The notes: generated by a model from the sequence alone, not told the origin. A DNA stretch of 64,000 nt from Allokutzneria multivorans (GCF_039537405.1 NZ_BAABAL010000012.1:281685-345684); one strand, 5' to 3'. Positions 54,939-64,000 are shown, numbered from the stretch's first letter. Translations and numbers: made by a program.

Positions 54939-57900
54939 TCAGATCTTCATGCCGTGCTCGATCGCCTCGATGATCCGGGGCCGCAGCTCGGCCGCGCTGA
55001 TGATCGCGTCGACGGAGCCGACCTCGACCGCGCGCTGGATGCTGTGCACCTTGTCGAACTCCGAGGCCACCTCGCCGAGCTTCTCCGCGCGCACCGACGA
55101 CTGGACCTCCGCCAGCTGAGCCGTCAGCGCCGCGCGCTCGGCACCGCTGGCCGCCGACACACGCTCCTGCAACGACGTGACGCGCGGGTCGGTCGCGGTG
55201 CGGTTGTTGACGTCACCGGAGAACACCACGGCCGCGGCCGGGGCGCCGCCGAGCACGGAGGCGAAGGAGCCCTCCAGCGCCAGCACGGTCATGTTCGGGT
55301 TGAGCGCCTTGGAGAACACGACGAACGCACCGCCGTGGTAGCGCGAGATCACGCAGAACACGATCGGACCGTCGAAGTTGACGATCGCGCGGCCGATCTC
55401 GGCGCCGTACTCCAGCTGGAGCTTGCGCATGGACTCCGGCGAGCCGTCGAAGCCGGACAGGTTCGCCAGCACCACCAGCGGCCGGTTGCCGGAGGCGGAG
55501 TTGATCGCGCGAGCGGTCTTCTTCGACGACTGCGGGAAGAGCGTGCCCGCGGTGTAGGTGTCGGGGCCGTCGGTGGGAGGGAAGCCGCGGCGCGGAACGG
55601 CCCGCGACTCGATGCCGATCAGGCACACCGGCCAGCCGCCGATGTGCACGTCCTGCACGGCGGAGGTGTCGGCGTCGGCCATGCCCGCCCAGCGCTCCAG
55701 CACCGGGTGGTCCTGGTCGGAGAGCGCGCGCATCACCGTGCGGATGTCGAACGGCTTCTTGCGGTCGGGGTTGTGCTCGGCGGAGAAGATCTGCCCGACG
55801 GTCGCGAACTCGCTGCCGACCACCGCGTGCGGGAAGTCGGAGACGTCGCGGGTGACCGGGTCGTTGGTCTCGGCCTTGCGCGGAGCCGACTCGCCCGGCA
55901 CGACGTAGGTGTGGTCGTAGTGCGACATCAGCACGTCGCGCGCGCCCGCGAGGTTCGGCGCCCAGTACTGCGCCTGCCCGTTGGGCCCCATCACCCGGTC
56001 GTAGCCGCCGATGCCGAAGTTGTCCTCGGCGGAGACGCCACCGGAGAAGTCCAGCGACTGCTTGCCGGTCAGCACCATGGCCGAGTCCGGCGTCATCACC
56101 AGGATTCCCTTGGTGTGCATGAGCATCGTGGCTTCGGCGTTCCAGTACGGCTGGGCGCCGACGGTGATGCCCGCGACCACGATGTTGATCTCGCCGCCGT
56201 CCTGGGTGAAGGTGACGATCCGCTTGAGCGCGGCCGCGACCCAGTCCATGTTCTCGGTGCCCGAGGACATCGAGATGCGCGCACCAGCGGAGAGCGCGAA
56301 CCACTCCAGCGGTACCTGCATCTTCTCGGCGAGGTCGAGCGCGGCGATGATCCGCGCGCACTCCGGCTCCGACAGCGCGCCGAGCGCCTTGGTCGGGTCG
56401 CCGAGCAGGATCACCCGGGTCACGCCCTCGGGGTGCCGCTCGGTGACCGTGGTGACGACACCCGCCACGATCGCCGCGGTGTTCTTGCCGCGCGGGCGAT
56501 CCACCGGCACGAGCACGCTCTCGTTGTTGAGGTCGTGCTCGACGAAGCTGCCGAGCATGTCGGTCAGCTCGTAGGGGTAGGCGTTGCCGCGACGGGCCGC
56601 GCGCAGCACCTTCTGCCGGTAGTCGTCCAGCGGCAGCACGGGCTCGGTCGAGGGCTTCTCGACGTGCAGCGTGGCGCCGTTGCCCGGATCGATGGTGACC
56701 CGCGCGGCGAGCTCGGTCAGCTCACCGGTGGAGTTGCGCCTGCGCGCGATGAACTGGAGTTCTTCCAGCCCGGCACCGGCGGTGGTCGGCAGGATGCGCT
56801 TGACGACCGTGTCCAGCTCGTCGGTGGTCAGCTCGGTGGCCGGCCACACGTACATCATGATCCGGTTGGTGTCGAAGCGCTTGTTCTGCGGGCGCTGCGC
56901 CTGGATGTTGCGGATCGCGTCGAGGCCCGCGTTGATCGCGTCCTCCACGGCGGGCAGCGCGACCAGGCGGCCGTCGGCCTCGCGCAGCGGCGTCAGGTCG
57001 CGGACCTGGCCGAGCGCGAACAGCCGCTCGTCGGCCGGGTTGCTCTTGGCGACCGCCTTGAAGAGGTAGATCTCCTCATCCGCCGAGGGCAGGCGGGTGA
57101 GGTCGAACTCGCGCAGCCGCTGGAGCTGGAGGCGCTGGGCGATCTGCGGGTGCAGCCCGCGGATCAGCCGGTCCTCGACGCCGTCGCGCCCGAAGGTGAA
57201 GTGGTGGTGCATGACCGCGCCGCTGGTGCCCGCGACGGTCGCGGTGATCCGGCGGACACCGACGGGAAGCGACTGCGCCGCAAGGAGTTCACCGAGCCGC
57301 ACCGCCATCGCGTCGGTGTCGGGCTGGTCCTCCCACGTGAGGTAGAGGTCGGCGACGAGGCCGCCCTCCGCCGCTTCGGCCGCGAACGACCCGACCGCGC
57401 CGATCGCCTCGGGCAGCGCCGCGATGTCCACGGCGGTGGTGACGACGCGAGTCACGCGCTCGGAGGTCGTGTGCGAGGCGGTGACGAAGCGGCAGCCCGC
57501 CTTGTCGAGCGCGGTCACCTCGGACAGGCCACGGTTGCCGTAGTAGCGACGCGTCACCACTTCGAGCAGCGGTGCGTGGTCGCAGCCCGCGCGGCCGATG
57601 CGCTGACCGATGAGGCGCACCAACGGTTCCGCGCTCGCGACCATCGCCTGGATGCGCTCGGCGCGGTCGGCGGCGCCGGGGTTGCGGTCGAGGTAGCGCA
57701 GGTCGTCGCGCACGGCGGCGTAGACCTTGGCGCGGGTGCGGCGCAGCAGCGGCTGGGCGAACCAGCGGAACACCACGCCACGGGCCAGGTCGGAGACCGC
57801 CGGGAAGCGCACCTGAGTCGCCTGGACGAGGTGCTCCAGGGTCAGGCCGACGCGCTCGCGCAGCGCCTCGGCGGGCGGAGAACCCGCCAGCCACTGGCGA

Positions 57901-60398
57901 AGCAGCTCGGAAACGATGGCGACATCGGTCGACATGCGCTGGTGCGCGAGGAAGATCCGGAAGACCGCGGACTCCAGCTCCGGCGTGCGGTCCAGCTCGG
58001 CGACACCGTAGTGGGCCAGCACGCGCTTGAGCTTGTCCTGGAAGCCCTCGGGCAGCCCGGCGCGCTCGACGTCCAGGCTCTGGAGGTAGCTGTGCAGGTA
58101 CTCGCGCGGGCTGTGCACGGGGCTGCCCGGCTCGACCAGCTCGCCGGTGGGCTTGTTGCGGCTCAGCTCCACCAGGTCGGCGAAGACGGTGAACAGCTCC
58201 AGCTCACCCGGTAGCGGACGACCGTCCAGCTCCGAGCGCGCGGCGACGTAGTCGGCGAGGACGCGCTTGCGGTCCTGCGGGTCCACGTCGAAGCCCAGCA
58301 GCAGGCTGCGCAGGTCCTGAAGACCGCGCTCGACCCGCTCGGCGACCGGGATCTCCGCCTGCACCGGCAGGTCGATCTCGACCGTTTCGGCGGCGCCGCC
58401 GGTCTCCTCTTCCTCATCGCCGTCGGTCAGCGGCTCCAGGCGCATCAGCGGCGCGCCGGTCTCGACCTGGCTGCCGACGGACACGGGGCACTCGCGGACC
58501 CTGGCGCGGAACGGCGCGCGCAGCACCGTCTCCATCTTCATGCTCTCCAGCACGAGGATCGGCGCGTCCGCGTCGACCTCGTCACCGACGGCGAGCGGGG
58601 TCGCCACGACCAGCGCGGGCGCGGGCGAGCGGACGACGCCGCCCTCGTCGCGGCTGATCCGGTGCGTCACACCGTCGACCTCGACGAGGTGGATCGGCCC
58701 GTGCGTGGCGGAGATCAGCCGGAAACGGCGGCCGTTGACCACGATCTGGCCGCTGTGCGCGTCGAAGCGGTTGATCTCGATGTCCGCCGGGTGCACGTCG
58801 CCGCCGCCGGAGATGCCGACGCGGAAGCGGTTCTGGCCGACGCGGGCCACGCTCACCCGGTAGCCGACGCCGCGCAGCTTGAGGTCCAGCGGGCGCCCGC
58901 TCTCGTGCTGCACCTGCGGGCGGCCACCGTGCGCGGTGGAGAGCAGCCGGTTGCGGCTGACCTCCTCCTCGTCCTGGTAGGCCTCGATCGCGGCGGCGGC
59001 CAGCGCCACCGCGGAGTGCCGGTGGGTGACCAGGCGGCCCTGCGCGCGGACGCGGTCGATCCAGCCGGTGTCGGCGCTGGCGTCGATCACCTCGGGCTGG
59101 TCGAGCAGGTCGAGCACGAAGCTCTTGTTGGTCGCGCCGCCCTCGATGATCACGACGGTCTCGGCCATGGCGCGGCGCAGCCTGCCCAGCGCCTCGTCGC
59201 GGTCGCGGCCGTAGGCGATGATCTTGGCGATCATCGAGTCGAAGTCGGCGGGGATGGTGTCGCCCTCGCTGACGCCGGTGTCCACGCGGATGCCGGGACC
59301 GGCGGGCAGCACCAGGCGCGCGATGCGGCCGGGCGCGGGCGCGAAGTCGCGGTCCGGGTCCTCGGCGTTGAGCCGGGCCTCCACGGCGTGGCCCAGCTCC
59401 TGCGGCTGTGCGCCTTCGAGCTTGCCGCCGCCCGCGACGTGCAGCTGGAGCTTGACCAGGTCGGTGCCGGTGGTGATCTCGGTGATCGGGTGCTCGACCT
59501 GGAGGCGGGTGTTGACCTCCAGGAAGGCGAAGAGCTTCTCGCCGGGGTGGTACAGGAACTCCACGGTGCACGCGCCGCGGTAGCCGACCTTGACGGCGAG
59601 GCGCTCGGCGGAGGCCTTCAGCTCGGCGGTCTGCTCGGGGCCGAGCACCGGGGAGGCGGACTCCTCGATGATCTTCTGGTTGCGGCGCTGCACCGAGCAG
59701 TCGCGCACGCCCAGCGCCCACGCGGTGCCCTGGCCGTCGGCGATCACCTGGACCTCGACGTGCCGCGCGCCGGTGACCAGGCGCTCCAGGAAGACGATGC
59801 CGGAACCGAAGGCGCGCAGGGCTTCCTGGCTCGTGCGCTCGTAGGCCTCCGCGAGGTCCTCGCCCGAGGCGACCATGCGGATGCCGCGCCCGCCGCCACC
59901 CGCGGTGGCCTTGAGCATCAGCGGGTAGCCGATCTCCTCGCCCGCGCGCAGCGCGTCCTCGAGGGTCGCGACCTCGCCACGGCTCCACGGAGCGACCGGG
60001 ACGCCGACCTCCTCGGCGATCAGCTTCGCGCCGATCTTGTCACCGAGCTTGCGCATGGCGTCCGCGCTCGGGCCGACGAAGGTGACGCCGATGCGGTCGC
60101 ACAGCTCGGCGAAGGCGGGGTCCTCGGCCACGAAGCCCCAGCCGACCCACGCGGCGTCGGCCTCGGTGGCCAGCAGCGCGCGCTCCAGGACCGCGAGGTC
60201 CAGGTACGGGCGCGCGGAGGCGGGGCCGAGCGAGTAGGTGACGTCGGCCTCGCGCACGAACGTCGCGTTGCGGTCGGCGTCGGTGTAGAGCGCCACCGTC
60301 TCGATGGGCGTTCCGGTCTCGGCCGAAAGATCCCGGACCGCGTGGATGAGCCGCATCGCGGCCTCTCCACGGTTGACGATGGCGACACGTCTGAACAC
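54939..60398 (-). CDS. Multidomain acetyl/propionyl-CoA carboxylase (BC-BCCP-CT on one chain)
   Basis: The 1819-aa protein starts at GTG 60398 (VFRRVAIVNRGEAAMRLI) behind GGGAGG. Biotin carboxylase fills residues 1 to about 460 (KATAGGGGRGIRMV, EVNTRLQVEHPITE). The biotinyl domain has ESMKMET near residue 619. A long central region follows, then a carboxyltransferase from about 1300 to the end (GARISMSSGTENMDW, VLANLSGFDGSPESM). Most actinomycetes split these functions over AccA/BCCP and AccB/D subunits; the single-chain type resembles eukaryotic ACC in domain content. It would make malonyl- or methylmalonyl-CoA. The 272-bp upstream gap shows no clear operator. Confidence 0.92.
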   Translation of the reverse strand: MFRRVAIVNRGEAAMRLIHAVRDLSAETGTPIETVALYTDADRNATFVREADVTYSLGPASARPYLDLAVLERALLATEADAAWVGWGFVAEDPAFAELCDRIGVTFVGPSADAMRKLGDKIGAKLIAEEVGVPVAPWSRGEVATLEDALRAGEEIGYPLMLKATAGGGGRGIRMVASGEDLAEAYERTSQEALRAFGSGIVFLERLVTGARHVEVQVIADGQGTAWALGVRDCSVQRRNQKIIEESASPVLGPEQTAELKASAERLAVKVGYRGACTVEFLYHPGEKLFAFLEVNTRLQVEHPITEITTGTDLVKLQLHVAGGGKLEGAQPQELGHAVEARLNAEDPDRDFAPAPGRIARLVLPAGPGIRVDTGVSEGDTIPADFDSMIAKIIAYGRDRDEALGRLRRAMAETVVIIEGGATNKSFVLDLLDQPEVIDASADTGWIDRVRAQGRLVTHRHSAVALAAAAIEAYQDEEEVSRNRLLSTAHGGRPQVQHESGRPLDLKLRGVGYRVSVARVGQNRFRVGISGGGDVHPADIEINRFDAHSGQIVVNGRRFRLISATHGPIHLVEVDGVTHRISRDEGGVVRSPAPALVVATPLAVGDEVDADAPILVLESMKMETVLRAPFRARVRECPVSVGSQVETGAPLMRLEPLTDGDEEEETGGAAETVEIDLPVQAEIPVAERVERGLQDLRSLLLGFDVDPQDRKRVLADYVAARSELDGRPLPGELELFTVFADLVELSRNKPTGELVEPGSPVHSPREYLHSYLQSLDVERAGLPEGFQDKLKRVLAHYGVAELDRTPELESAVFRIFLAHQRMSTDVAIVSELLRQWLAGSPPAEALRERVGLTLEHLVQATQVRFPAVSDLARGVVFRWFAQPLLRRTRAKVYAAVRDDLRYLDRNPGAADRAERIQAMVASAEPLVRLIGQRIGRAGCDHAPLLEVVTRRYYGNRGLSEVTALDKAGCRFVTASHTTSERVTRVVTTAVDIAALPEAIGAVGSFAAEAAEGGLVADLYLTWEDQPDTDAMAVRLGELLAAQSLPVGVRRITATVAGTSGAVMHHHFTFGRDGVEDRLIRGLHPQIAQRLQLQRLREFDLTRLPSADEEIYLFKAVAKSNPADERLFALGQVRDLTPLREADGRLVALPAVEDAINAGLDAIRNIQAQRPQNKRFDTNRIMMYVWPATELTTDELDTVVKRILPTTAGAGLEELQFIARRRNSTGELTELAARVTIDPGNGATLHVEKPSTEPVLPLDDYRQKVLRAARRGNAYPYELTDMLGSFVEHDLNNESVLVPVDRPRGKNTAAIVAGVVTTVTERHPEGVTRVILLGDPTKALGALSEPECARIIAALDLAEKMQVPLEWFALSAGARISMSSGTENMDWVAAALKRIVTFTQDGGEINIVVAGITVGAQPYWNAEATMLMHTKGILVMTPDSAMVLTGKQSLDFSGGVSAEDNFGIGGYDRVMGPNGQAQYWAPNLAGARDVLMSHYDHTYVVPGESAPRKAETNDPVTRDVSDFPHAVVGSEFATVGQIFSAEHNPDRKKPFDIRTVMRALSDQDHPVLERWAGMADADTSAVQDVHIGGWPVCLIGIESRAVPRRGFPPTDGPDTYTAGTLFPQSSKKTARAINSASGNRPLVVLANLSGFDGSPESMRKLQLEYGAEIGRAIVNFDGPIVFCVISRYHGGAFVVFSKALNPNMTVLALEGSFASVLGGAPAAAVVFSGDVNNRTATDPRVTSLQERVSAASGAERAALTAQLAEVQSSVRAEKLGEVASEFDKVHSIQRAVEVGSVDAIISAAELRPRIIEAIEHGMKI

Positions 60399-60670
60399 CG
60401 GCTGAGCCTCCCAAGTACGAGCAAGCAGAAGGCGACGTCCGGGGTCCGGAGCGCCGCCTGCACCTGAGCTACACCCTGCTTGATTACCGCCGGGTACACC
60501 TATGTCCCGCATGGCGCATGCCGGAGCCGCTGCGTTGTTGGGTCCCTACAAAAAAGAACCGGGTGATGCCGCACGGCCGTCGTTTGACGCATGGTCTACC
60601 ACAAACCCACGATCGCACCCTACGGGGCATCGGTGACGTCGAACCCAATCACTGGGGAATCAACCAGGGC

Positions 60671-61630
60671 TCACGGCCCGACGGCTCGCCCGTAGCGGTC
60701 GGAGAGCCGTCGCACCAGGTCCACCAGTTCCGGCGGCTCGGTCACGGTGAACCCCAGATCGAGCAGCCCGAGGTGCACGGCGAGGCCGTTCAGCGTCTCC
60801 GAGCCGGTGTGCAGCTCGCAGGTGTCCGCGTCGAGCGCGCGCACCGTGCCGACCGCCGAGTGGATGCGGGCCGCGACGACCTCCGCCGAGGCGTGCACGA
60901 TGACCTTGGCCGTGTAGCGCCACGCCGCGCTGGAGACCCCGCGTCGCACGCGATCGACGACGTCCTCCGGCAGTTCGCGTGGTGTGAAACGGGCACCGGT
61001 CGCGAAGGGTTCGGTGAGCCGGTCGACCCGGAACGTGCGCCAGTCCTCGCGCTCGGCGTCCCACGCGACGAGGTACCACCGGCGCCCCCAGTTCACGAGC
61101 TGGTACGGCTCGACCAGGCGGGCGCTGGGTTCGCCGCCGTGGCTCCGGTAGCGGAAACGCAGGCGTTCACGGTCGCGGCACGCGGCGGTCAGGGTCACCA
61201 GGACCTCGGAGTCCACGCGCGGTCCGGGCTCGTCCCTCGGCACGGCCACGGTGTAGTCCTGCAACGCGCTCACGCGGCGGCGCAGCCTGGACGGCAGCAC
61301 GCGCTCGACCTTGGCGAGGGCTCGCAGCGCCGTCTCCTCGATGCCCGCGATCGTTCCGCCGGCGGCCGTGTGCAGGCCGATGGTGACCGCGACGGCTTCC
61401 TCGTCGTCGAGCAGCAGCGGCGGCAGCTCCGCGCCCGCGCCGAGCCGGTAACCGCCCGCCGAACCCCGGTTCGCGTTGACCGGGTAGCCCAGCGCGCGCA
61501 GCCGTTCGACGTCGTTGCGCACGGTCCTCGTGCTGACCTCCAGGCGGTCGGCCAGCTCCGTGCCCGTCCACTCGCGCGGCGTCTGCAACAGGGAGAGCAG
61601 CCGGAGCAGTCGTGCCGAGGTTTCCAACAT
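60671..61630 (-). CDS. WYL-domain transcriptional regulator
   Basis: The 319-aa protein starts at ATG 61630 (MLETSARLLRLLSLLQTP). A DeoR-like winged helix (WTGTELADRLEVSTRTVRNDVERLRALG) occupies 15-60, followed by a WYL domain (EPYQLVNWGRRWYLVAWD) near 185-200 and a C-terminal WCX-like extension. WYL domains sense ligands, possibly nucleic acids or nucleotides. It is divergent from the epoxide hydrolase-AlkZ operon, and the long palindrome between them is the likely binding site. Confidence 0.92.
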   Translation of the reverse strand: MLETSARLLRLLSLLQTPREWTGTELADRLEVSTRTVRNDVERLRALGYPVNANRGSAGGYRLGAGAELPPLLLDDEEAVAVTIGLHTAAGGTIAGIEETALRALAKVERVLPSRLRRRVSALQDYTVAVPRDEPGPRVDSEVLVTLTAACRDRERLRFRYRSHGGEPSARLVEPYQLVNWGRRWYLVAWDAEREDWRTFRVDRLTEPFATGARFTPRELPEDVVDRVRRGVSSAAWRYTAKVIVHASAEVVAARIHSAVGTVRALDADTCELHTGSETLNGLAVHLGLLDLGFTVTEPPELVDLVRRLSDRYGRAVGP

Positions 61631-61647
61631 TTTTCCAGTCTGGCAGA

Positions 61648-61674
61648 CCATTAGGAATCGACTGTTCCTAATGG
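61648..61674. promoter_or_regulatory. Operator palindrome CCATTAGGAA-N7-TTCCTAATGG
   Basis: A perfect 10-bp-arm inverted repeat (61648-61657 and 61665-61674, spacer TCGACTG) sits midway in the 62-bp gap between the divergent WYL and epoxide hydrolase genes. A further half-site TTCCTA follows at 61677. It is AT-rich against the background, consistent with a regulatory site for both promoters. Confidence 0.8.
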
Positions 61675-61692
61675 GTTCCTAGAGTCCTCCCC

Positions 61693-62802
61693 ATGACCGA
61701 GATCAAGCCCTTCCGCTCCGACGTCCCGCAGACCGCCCTCGACGACCTGGCCGACCGGCTCGCCCGCGTCCGGTGGGCGGAGGAACTGCCCCGCGAGGAG
61801 ATCACCGACGGGATCCAGCGCGGCCCCGTCGCACCCGGCTGGGAGTACGGAGTTCCCGGCGAGCACGTGCGGCGCCTCGTGGACTACTGGCGCGACGGTT
61901 ACTCGTGGCGGAAGTGGGAGAGCGCCCTGAACGCGCACCCGCAGTTCACCACCGAGATCGACGGCCAGAACATCCACTTCCTGCACGTGCGCTCGGCGCG
62001 ACCGGACGCCACCCCGCTGATCCTCACCCACGGCTGGCCGAACTCCGTGTTCGAGTACCTCGACGTGATCGAGCCGCTCAGCGCGGACTTCCACCTGGTG
62101 ATCCCGTCACTGCCCGGCTTCGGCTTCTCCGGGCCGACGCGGGAGCGCGGGTGGAACCGGCACCGCACCGCGCGGGCGTGGGCCGAGCTGATGCGGCGCC
62201 TCGGCTACTCGCGCTACGGAGCGCACGGCAACGACGCCGGGTCCTTCGTCGCCCCCGAGCTGGGCCGGATCGACCCGTCGCACGTGATCGGCGTGCACGT
62301 GACGCAGCTGTTCTCGTTCCCCTCCGGCGACCTCGACGGCCTGTCGGAGCAGGAGTTGCAGTACATCCAGTTCCTCGCGCAGTTCAATGACAACATGTCC
62401 GGTTACGCCAAGCTCCAGCAGACCGCGCCGCAGAACCTCGCGCACGCCCTCGCCGACTCCCCCGTCGGCCAGCTCGCGTGGAGTTCGCAGCTGCTCGCGG
62501 CCACCAGCGACGACCACCTGCTCACCAACGCCACCCTGTACTGGCTGACCAACACCTCGGCTTCGTCGGCGCGGTTCTACTACGAGGACCACCACGCCGA
62601 GCACCCCACGTCGCCGACGACCGCGCCGACCGGCCTGGCCAGCTTCGCCCACGACTTCACCCCGCTGCGCCGCTTCGCCGAGCGCGACCACGCCAACATC
62701 GTGTCGTGGAACGAGTACGACCGCGGCGGCCACTGGGCCACCCAGGACGCTCCCGACCTGCTCGTCGAGGACATCCGCTCGTTCTTCGGGAAGCTCGCAT
62801 GA
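61693..62802 (+). CDS. Epoxide hydrolase (alpha/beta-hydrolase)
   Basis: The 369-aa protein has the N-terminal epoxide hydrolase lid-type region (FRSDVPQTALDDLADRLARVRW), the oxyanion-loop HGWP, and SRYGAHGNDAGSFVA with the nucleophilic Asp. A late GGHWA supplies the His. It would open epoxides to diols, for example in detoxification. The stop overlaps the start of the AlkZ-like gene (ATGA), so both are co-translated under the divergent WYL-controlled promoter. Confidence 0.9.
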   Translation: MTEIKPFRSDVPQTALDDLADRLARVRWAEELPREEITDGIQRGPVAPGWEYGVPGEHVRRLVDYWRDGYSWRKWESALNAHPQFTTEIDGQNIHFLHVRSARPDATPLILTHGWPNSVFEYLDVIEPLSADFHLVIPSLPGFGFSGPTRERGWNRHRTARAWAELMRRLGYSRYGAHGNDAGSFVAPELGRIDPSHVIGVHVTQLFSFPSGDLDGLSEQELQYIQFLAQFNDNMSGYAKLQQTAPQNLAHALADSPVGQLAWSSQLLAATSDDHLLTNATLYWLTNTSASSARFYYEDHHAEHPTSPTTAPTGLASFAHDFTPLRRFAERDHANIVSWNEYDRGGHWATQDAPDLLVEDIRSFFGKLA

Positions 62803-63857
62803 CCCCCGTGCTCAGCCGCCGCGCGCTCAACCGCGCGACCCTCGCGCGGCAGATGCTGTTGGAGCGCAAGGACATCTCGGTGCTCGACGCGGTGTCACAC
62901 CTCGTCGGCATGCAGGCCCAGACCCCGCACACGTGGTACCTCGGCCTGGCCTCGCGACTGTCCGGCTTCGAGCCGTCACAGGCCTCCACGCTGCTGGAGA
63001 ACGGCGATCTCGTCCGGGTGGTGCTGATGCGCGGCACCATCCACCTCGTCTCCCCCTCCGACGCGGCCGGGCTGCGACCCCTGGTCCAGCCCATCCTCGA
63101 CCGCGACCTCCAGAACAACACCATGCACAGCAAGCCCTTGAAGGGAGTGGACCTTGCGCGCCTCGCTGACATGGGAAGGCGGTTGCTCGCGGAGAAAGCC
63201 CTGACCGCCAAGCAACTCGGCGCAGAGCTGGAGACGCACTTCCCCGACAGCTCCCCCGCTTCGCTCGCGTACGGCGTCCGCAACCTGCTGCCCCTCATGC
63301 AGGTCCCTCCGCGCGGCCTGTGGGGACGCAGCGGTCCCATCGCGCACTCGGTGCTGTCCGCTTCGGGATCTCTGTCCCTGGACGAGATGGTTCTGCGGTA
63401 CCTGGCCGCGTTCGGTCCGGCGTCGGTCATGGACGCCCAGAAGTGGTGCGGGCTGACGCGGCTCGGCGAGGTCTTCTCCCGCCTGCGCCCGGATCTCGTG
63501 GTGTTCCAGGACGAGTCCGGCCGGGAGCTCTTCGACCTGCCCGAAGCCCCGCGCCCGTCGGAGGAGGTACCCGCGCCACCGCGATTCCTTTACGACTTCG
63601 ACAACGTGGCGTTGTCGCACGCCGATCGGAGCCGGGTGTTGACGAAGGAGTTCTACGAGCAGGTTCGGCCTCGGAAGAACTTCGCCCCGCAGGTGGTGCT
63701 GGTGGACGGGTTCAGCGCCGCGGAATGGGATGTGGAGGACGAGGTTCTGAGTGTTCGCGCTTATGGGAAGTTGTCCCGGGCGGATCGGGCTGCGGTGAAG
63801 TCGGAGGCGGAGGTGGTTTTGGGGGTGTACGGGGTTCGGAAGGTTGTTTTTGTTTAG
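62799..63857 (+). CDS. AlkZ/YcaQ-like winged-helix DNA glycosylase
   Basis: The 352-aa protein starts at ATG 62799, overlapping the epoxide hydrolase stop. It belongs to the HTH_42/AlkZ family: SRRALNRATLARQMLL and VGMQAQTPHTWYLGL, the latter with the Q39-x-Q41 pair equivalent to the catalytic QxQ motif of AlkZ and YcaQ. Other members unhook alkylated or cross-linked bases, often as self-resistance. Coupling to an epoxide hydrolase fits joint protection from epoxide-type DNA-alkylating agents; that link is inference. Confidence 0.88.
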   Translation: MTPVLSRRALNRATLARQMLLERKDISVLDAVSHLVGMQAQTPHTWYLGLASRLSGFEPSQASTLLENGDLVRVVLMRGTIHLVSPSDAAGLRPLVQPILDRDLQNNTMHSKPLKGVDLARLADMGRRLLAEKALTAKQLGAELETHFPDSSPASLAYGVRNLLPLMQVPPRGLWGRSGPIAHSVLSASGSLSLDEMVLRYLAAFGPASVMDAQKWCGLTRLGEVFSRLRPDLVVFQDESGRELFDLPEAPRPSEEVPAPPRFLYDFDNVALSHADRSRVLTKEFYEQVRPRKNFAPQVVLVDGFSAAEWDVEDEVLSVRAYGKLSRADRAAVKSEAEVVLGVYGVRKVVFV

Positions 63858-63922
63858 CTCTTTGGGTGCGGGGTGCGGTTGGGTTTCCCGGTTTAGTTGG
63901 GTTCGCGTGGTTGTTGCGCGGG

Positions 63923-64000
63923 GGTCGGCTTGACCTGGGAACCCCTTGCGCGTGCCCCTGGGCCTTACAGGGGCACGGGATAGAACCCCGGCCCTCGCGG
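63923..64000. repeat. HNH-associated interspersed repeat, copy D (cut by window end)
   Basis: GGTCGGCTTGACCTGGGAAC followed by CCTTGCGCGTGCCC, a GGCACGGGATAG segment and GGCCCTCGCGG closely matches copy A in the same orientation. It continues beyond the window, so an HNH gene or its remnant may lie further on. Confidence 0.8.

Noticed and set aside
60399..60670. Riboswitch or tRNA upstream of the carboxylase
   Set aside because: I looked for cloverleaf arms, T-box or other conserved cores and found none; only an A-run and scattered short complementarities are visible.

Overview
The window is GC-rich, densely coded DNA from an actinomycete. Mycothiol-dependent (maleylpyruvate isomerase-fold) enzymes, AfsR/SARP regulators, ECF41 and ECF42 sigma factors, an LAXTG (sortase E) anchor, 13E12-type HNH genes and many GTG starts point to the Pseudonocardiales (Lentzea/Saccharothrix/Actinosynnema-like). 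That placement is inference; there is no rRNA or other phylogenetic marker. I see no rRNA, tRNA or CRISPR array.

Layout. 1-4.3 kb: a DUF4240 gene cut by the window edge, a small secreted protein, a 14-TM MFS exporter divergent from a TIGR03086 (DinB-fold) gene across a promoter bracketed by two identical-type palindromes, an AlkD remnant and a YezG-like protein. 4.4-14.7 kb: a Tat-exported M14 peptidase, a class II lanthipeptide precursor and its LanM synthetase with a perfect hairpin between them, a P450, a DrrAB-type ABC exporter and a DUF4097 protein. 14.7-20.3 kb: an AfsR-type regulator, a hypothetical gene, a 209-bp MITE flanked by CTAG, and a TPR gene whose stop codon lies in that MITE. 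20.4-27.5 kb: a SnoaL-type ECF sigma factor, a DHFR-like protein, DUF4383, a second P450, a FUSC-like protein, a small secreted protein and an XRE-NB-ARC-TPR regulator. 27.5-31 kb: an HNH/DUF222 gene flanked by two copies of an interspersed repeat, then ECF41 sigma factor and carboxymuconolactone decarboxylase diverging from matching ECF41 promoters.

31-36 kb: a 1607-aa AT-DH-DH protein resembling part of a polyunsaturated fatty acid synthase, with no ketosynthase nearby. 36-40 kb: an SDR divergent from an XRE regulator across a palindrome, then a YCII-ECF42 operon framed by two arrays of palindromes repeated every 30 bp. 40-44 kb: an acetyltransferase, a membrane-anchored protein, and a compact RiPP-like cluster: a 44-aa candidate precursor, YcaO, TfuA and a methyltransferase-like protein. 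43.9-50.2 kb: a cobalamin riboswitch followed by five overlapping or adjacent genes, namely two surface proteins with a transcobalamin-like (DUF4430-type) module and a complete ECF transporter (T, A-A, S). This reads as a vitamin B12 capture-and-uptake operon.

50.2-54.9 kb: a mycothiol-dependent enzyme, a methyltransferase, two GNATs, a CGNR zinc-finger regulator and a second HNH/DUF222 gene with another copy of the HNH-associated repeat. 54.9-60.4 kb: a single 1819-aa multidomain acyl-CoA carboxylase. 60.7-63.9 kb: a WYL regulator divergent from an epoxide hydrolase-AlkZ pair over a 10-bp-arm palindrome. The window ends inside a fourth copy of the HNH-associated repeat.

The strongest candidates for undescribed biology are the B12 capture operon with transcobalamin-like surface proteins, the YcaO-TfuA cluster with a core-like tail free of Cys/Ser, the lanthipeptide with a diverged actagardine-like core, and several families of structured intergenic repeats.
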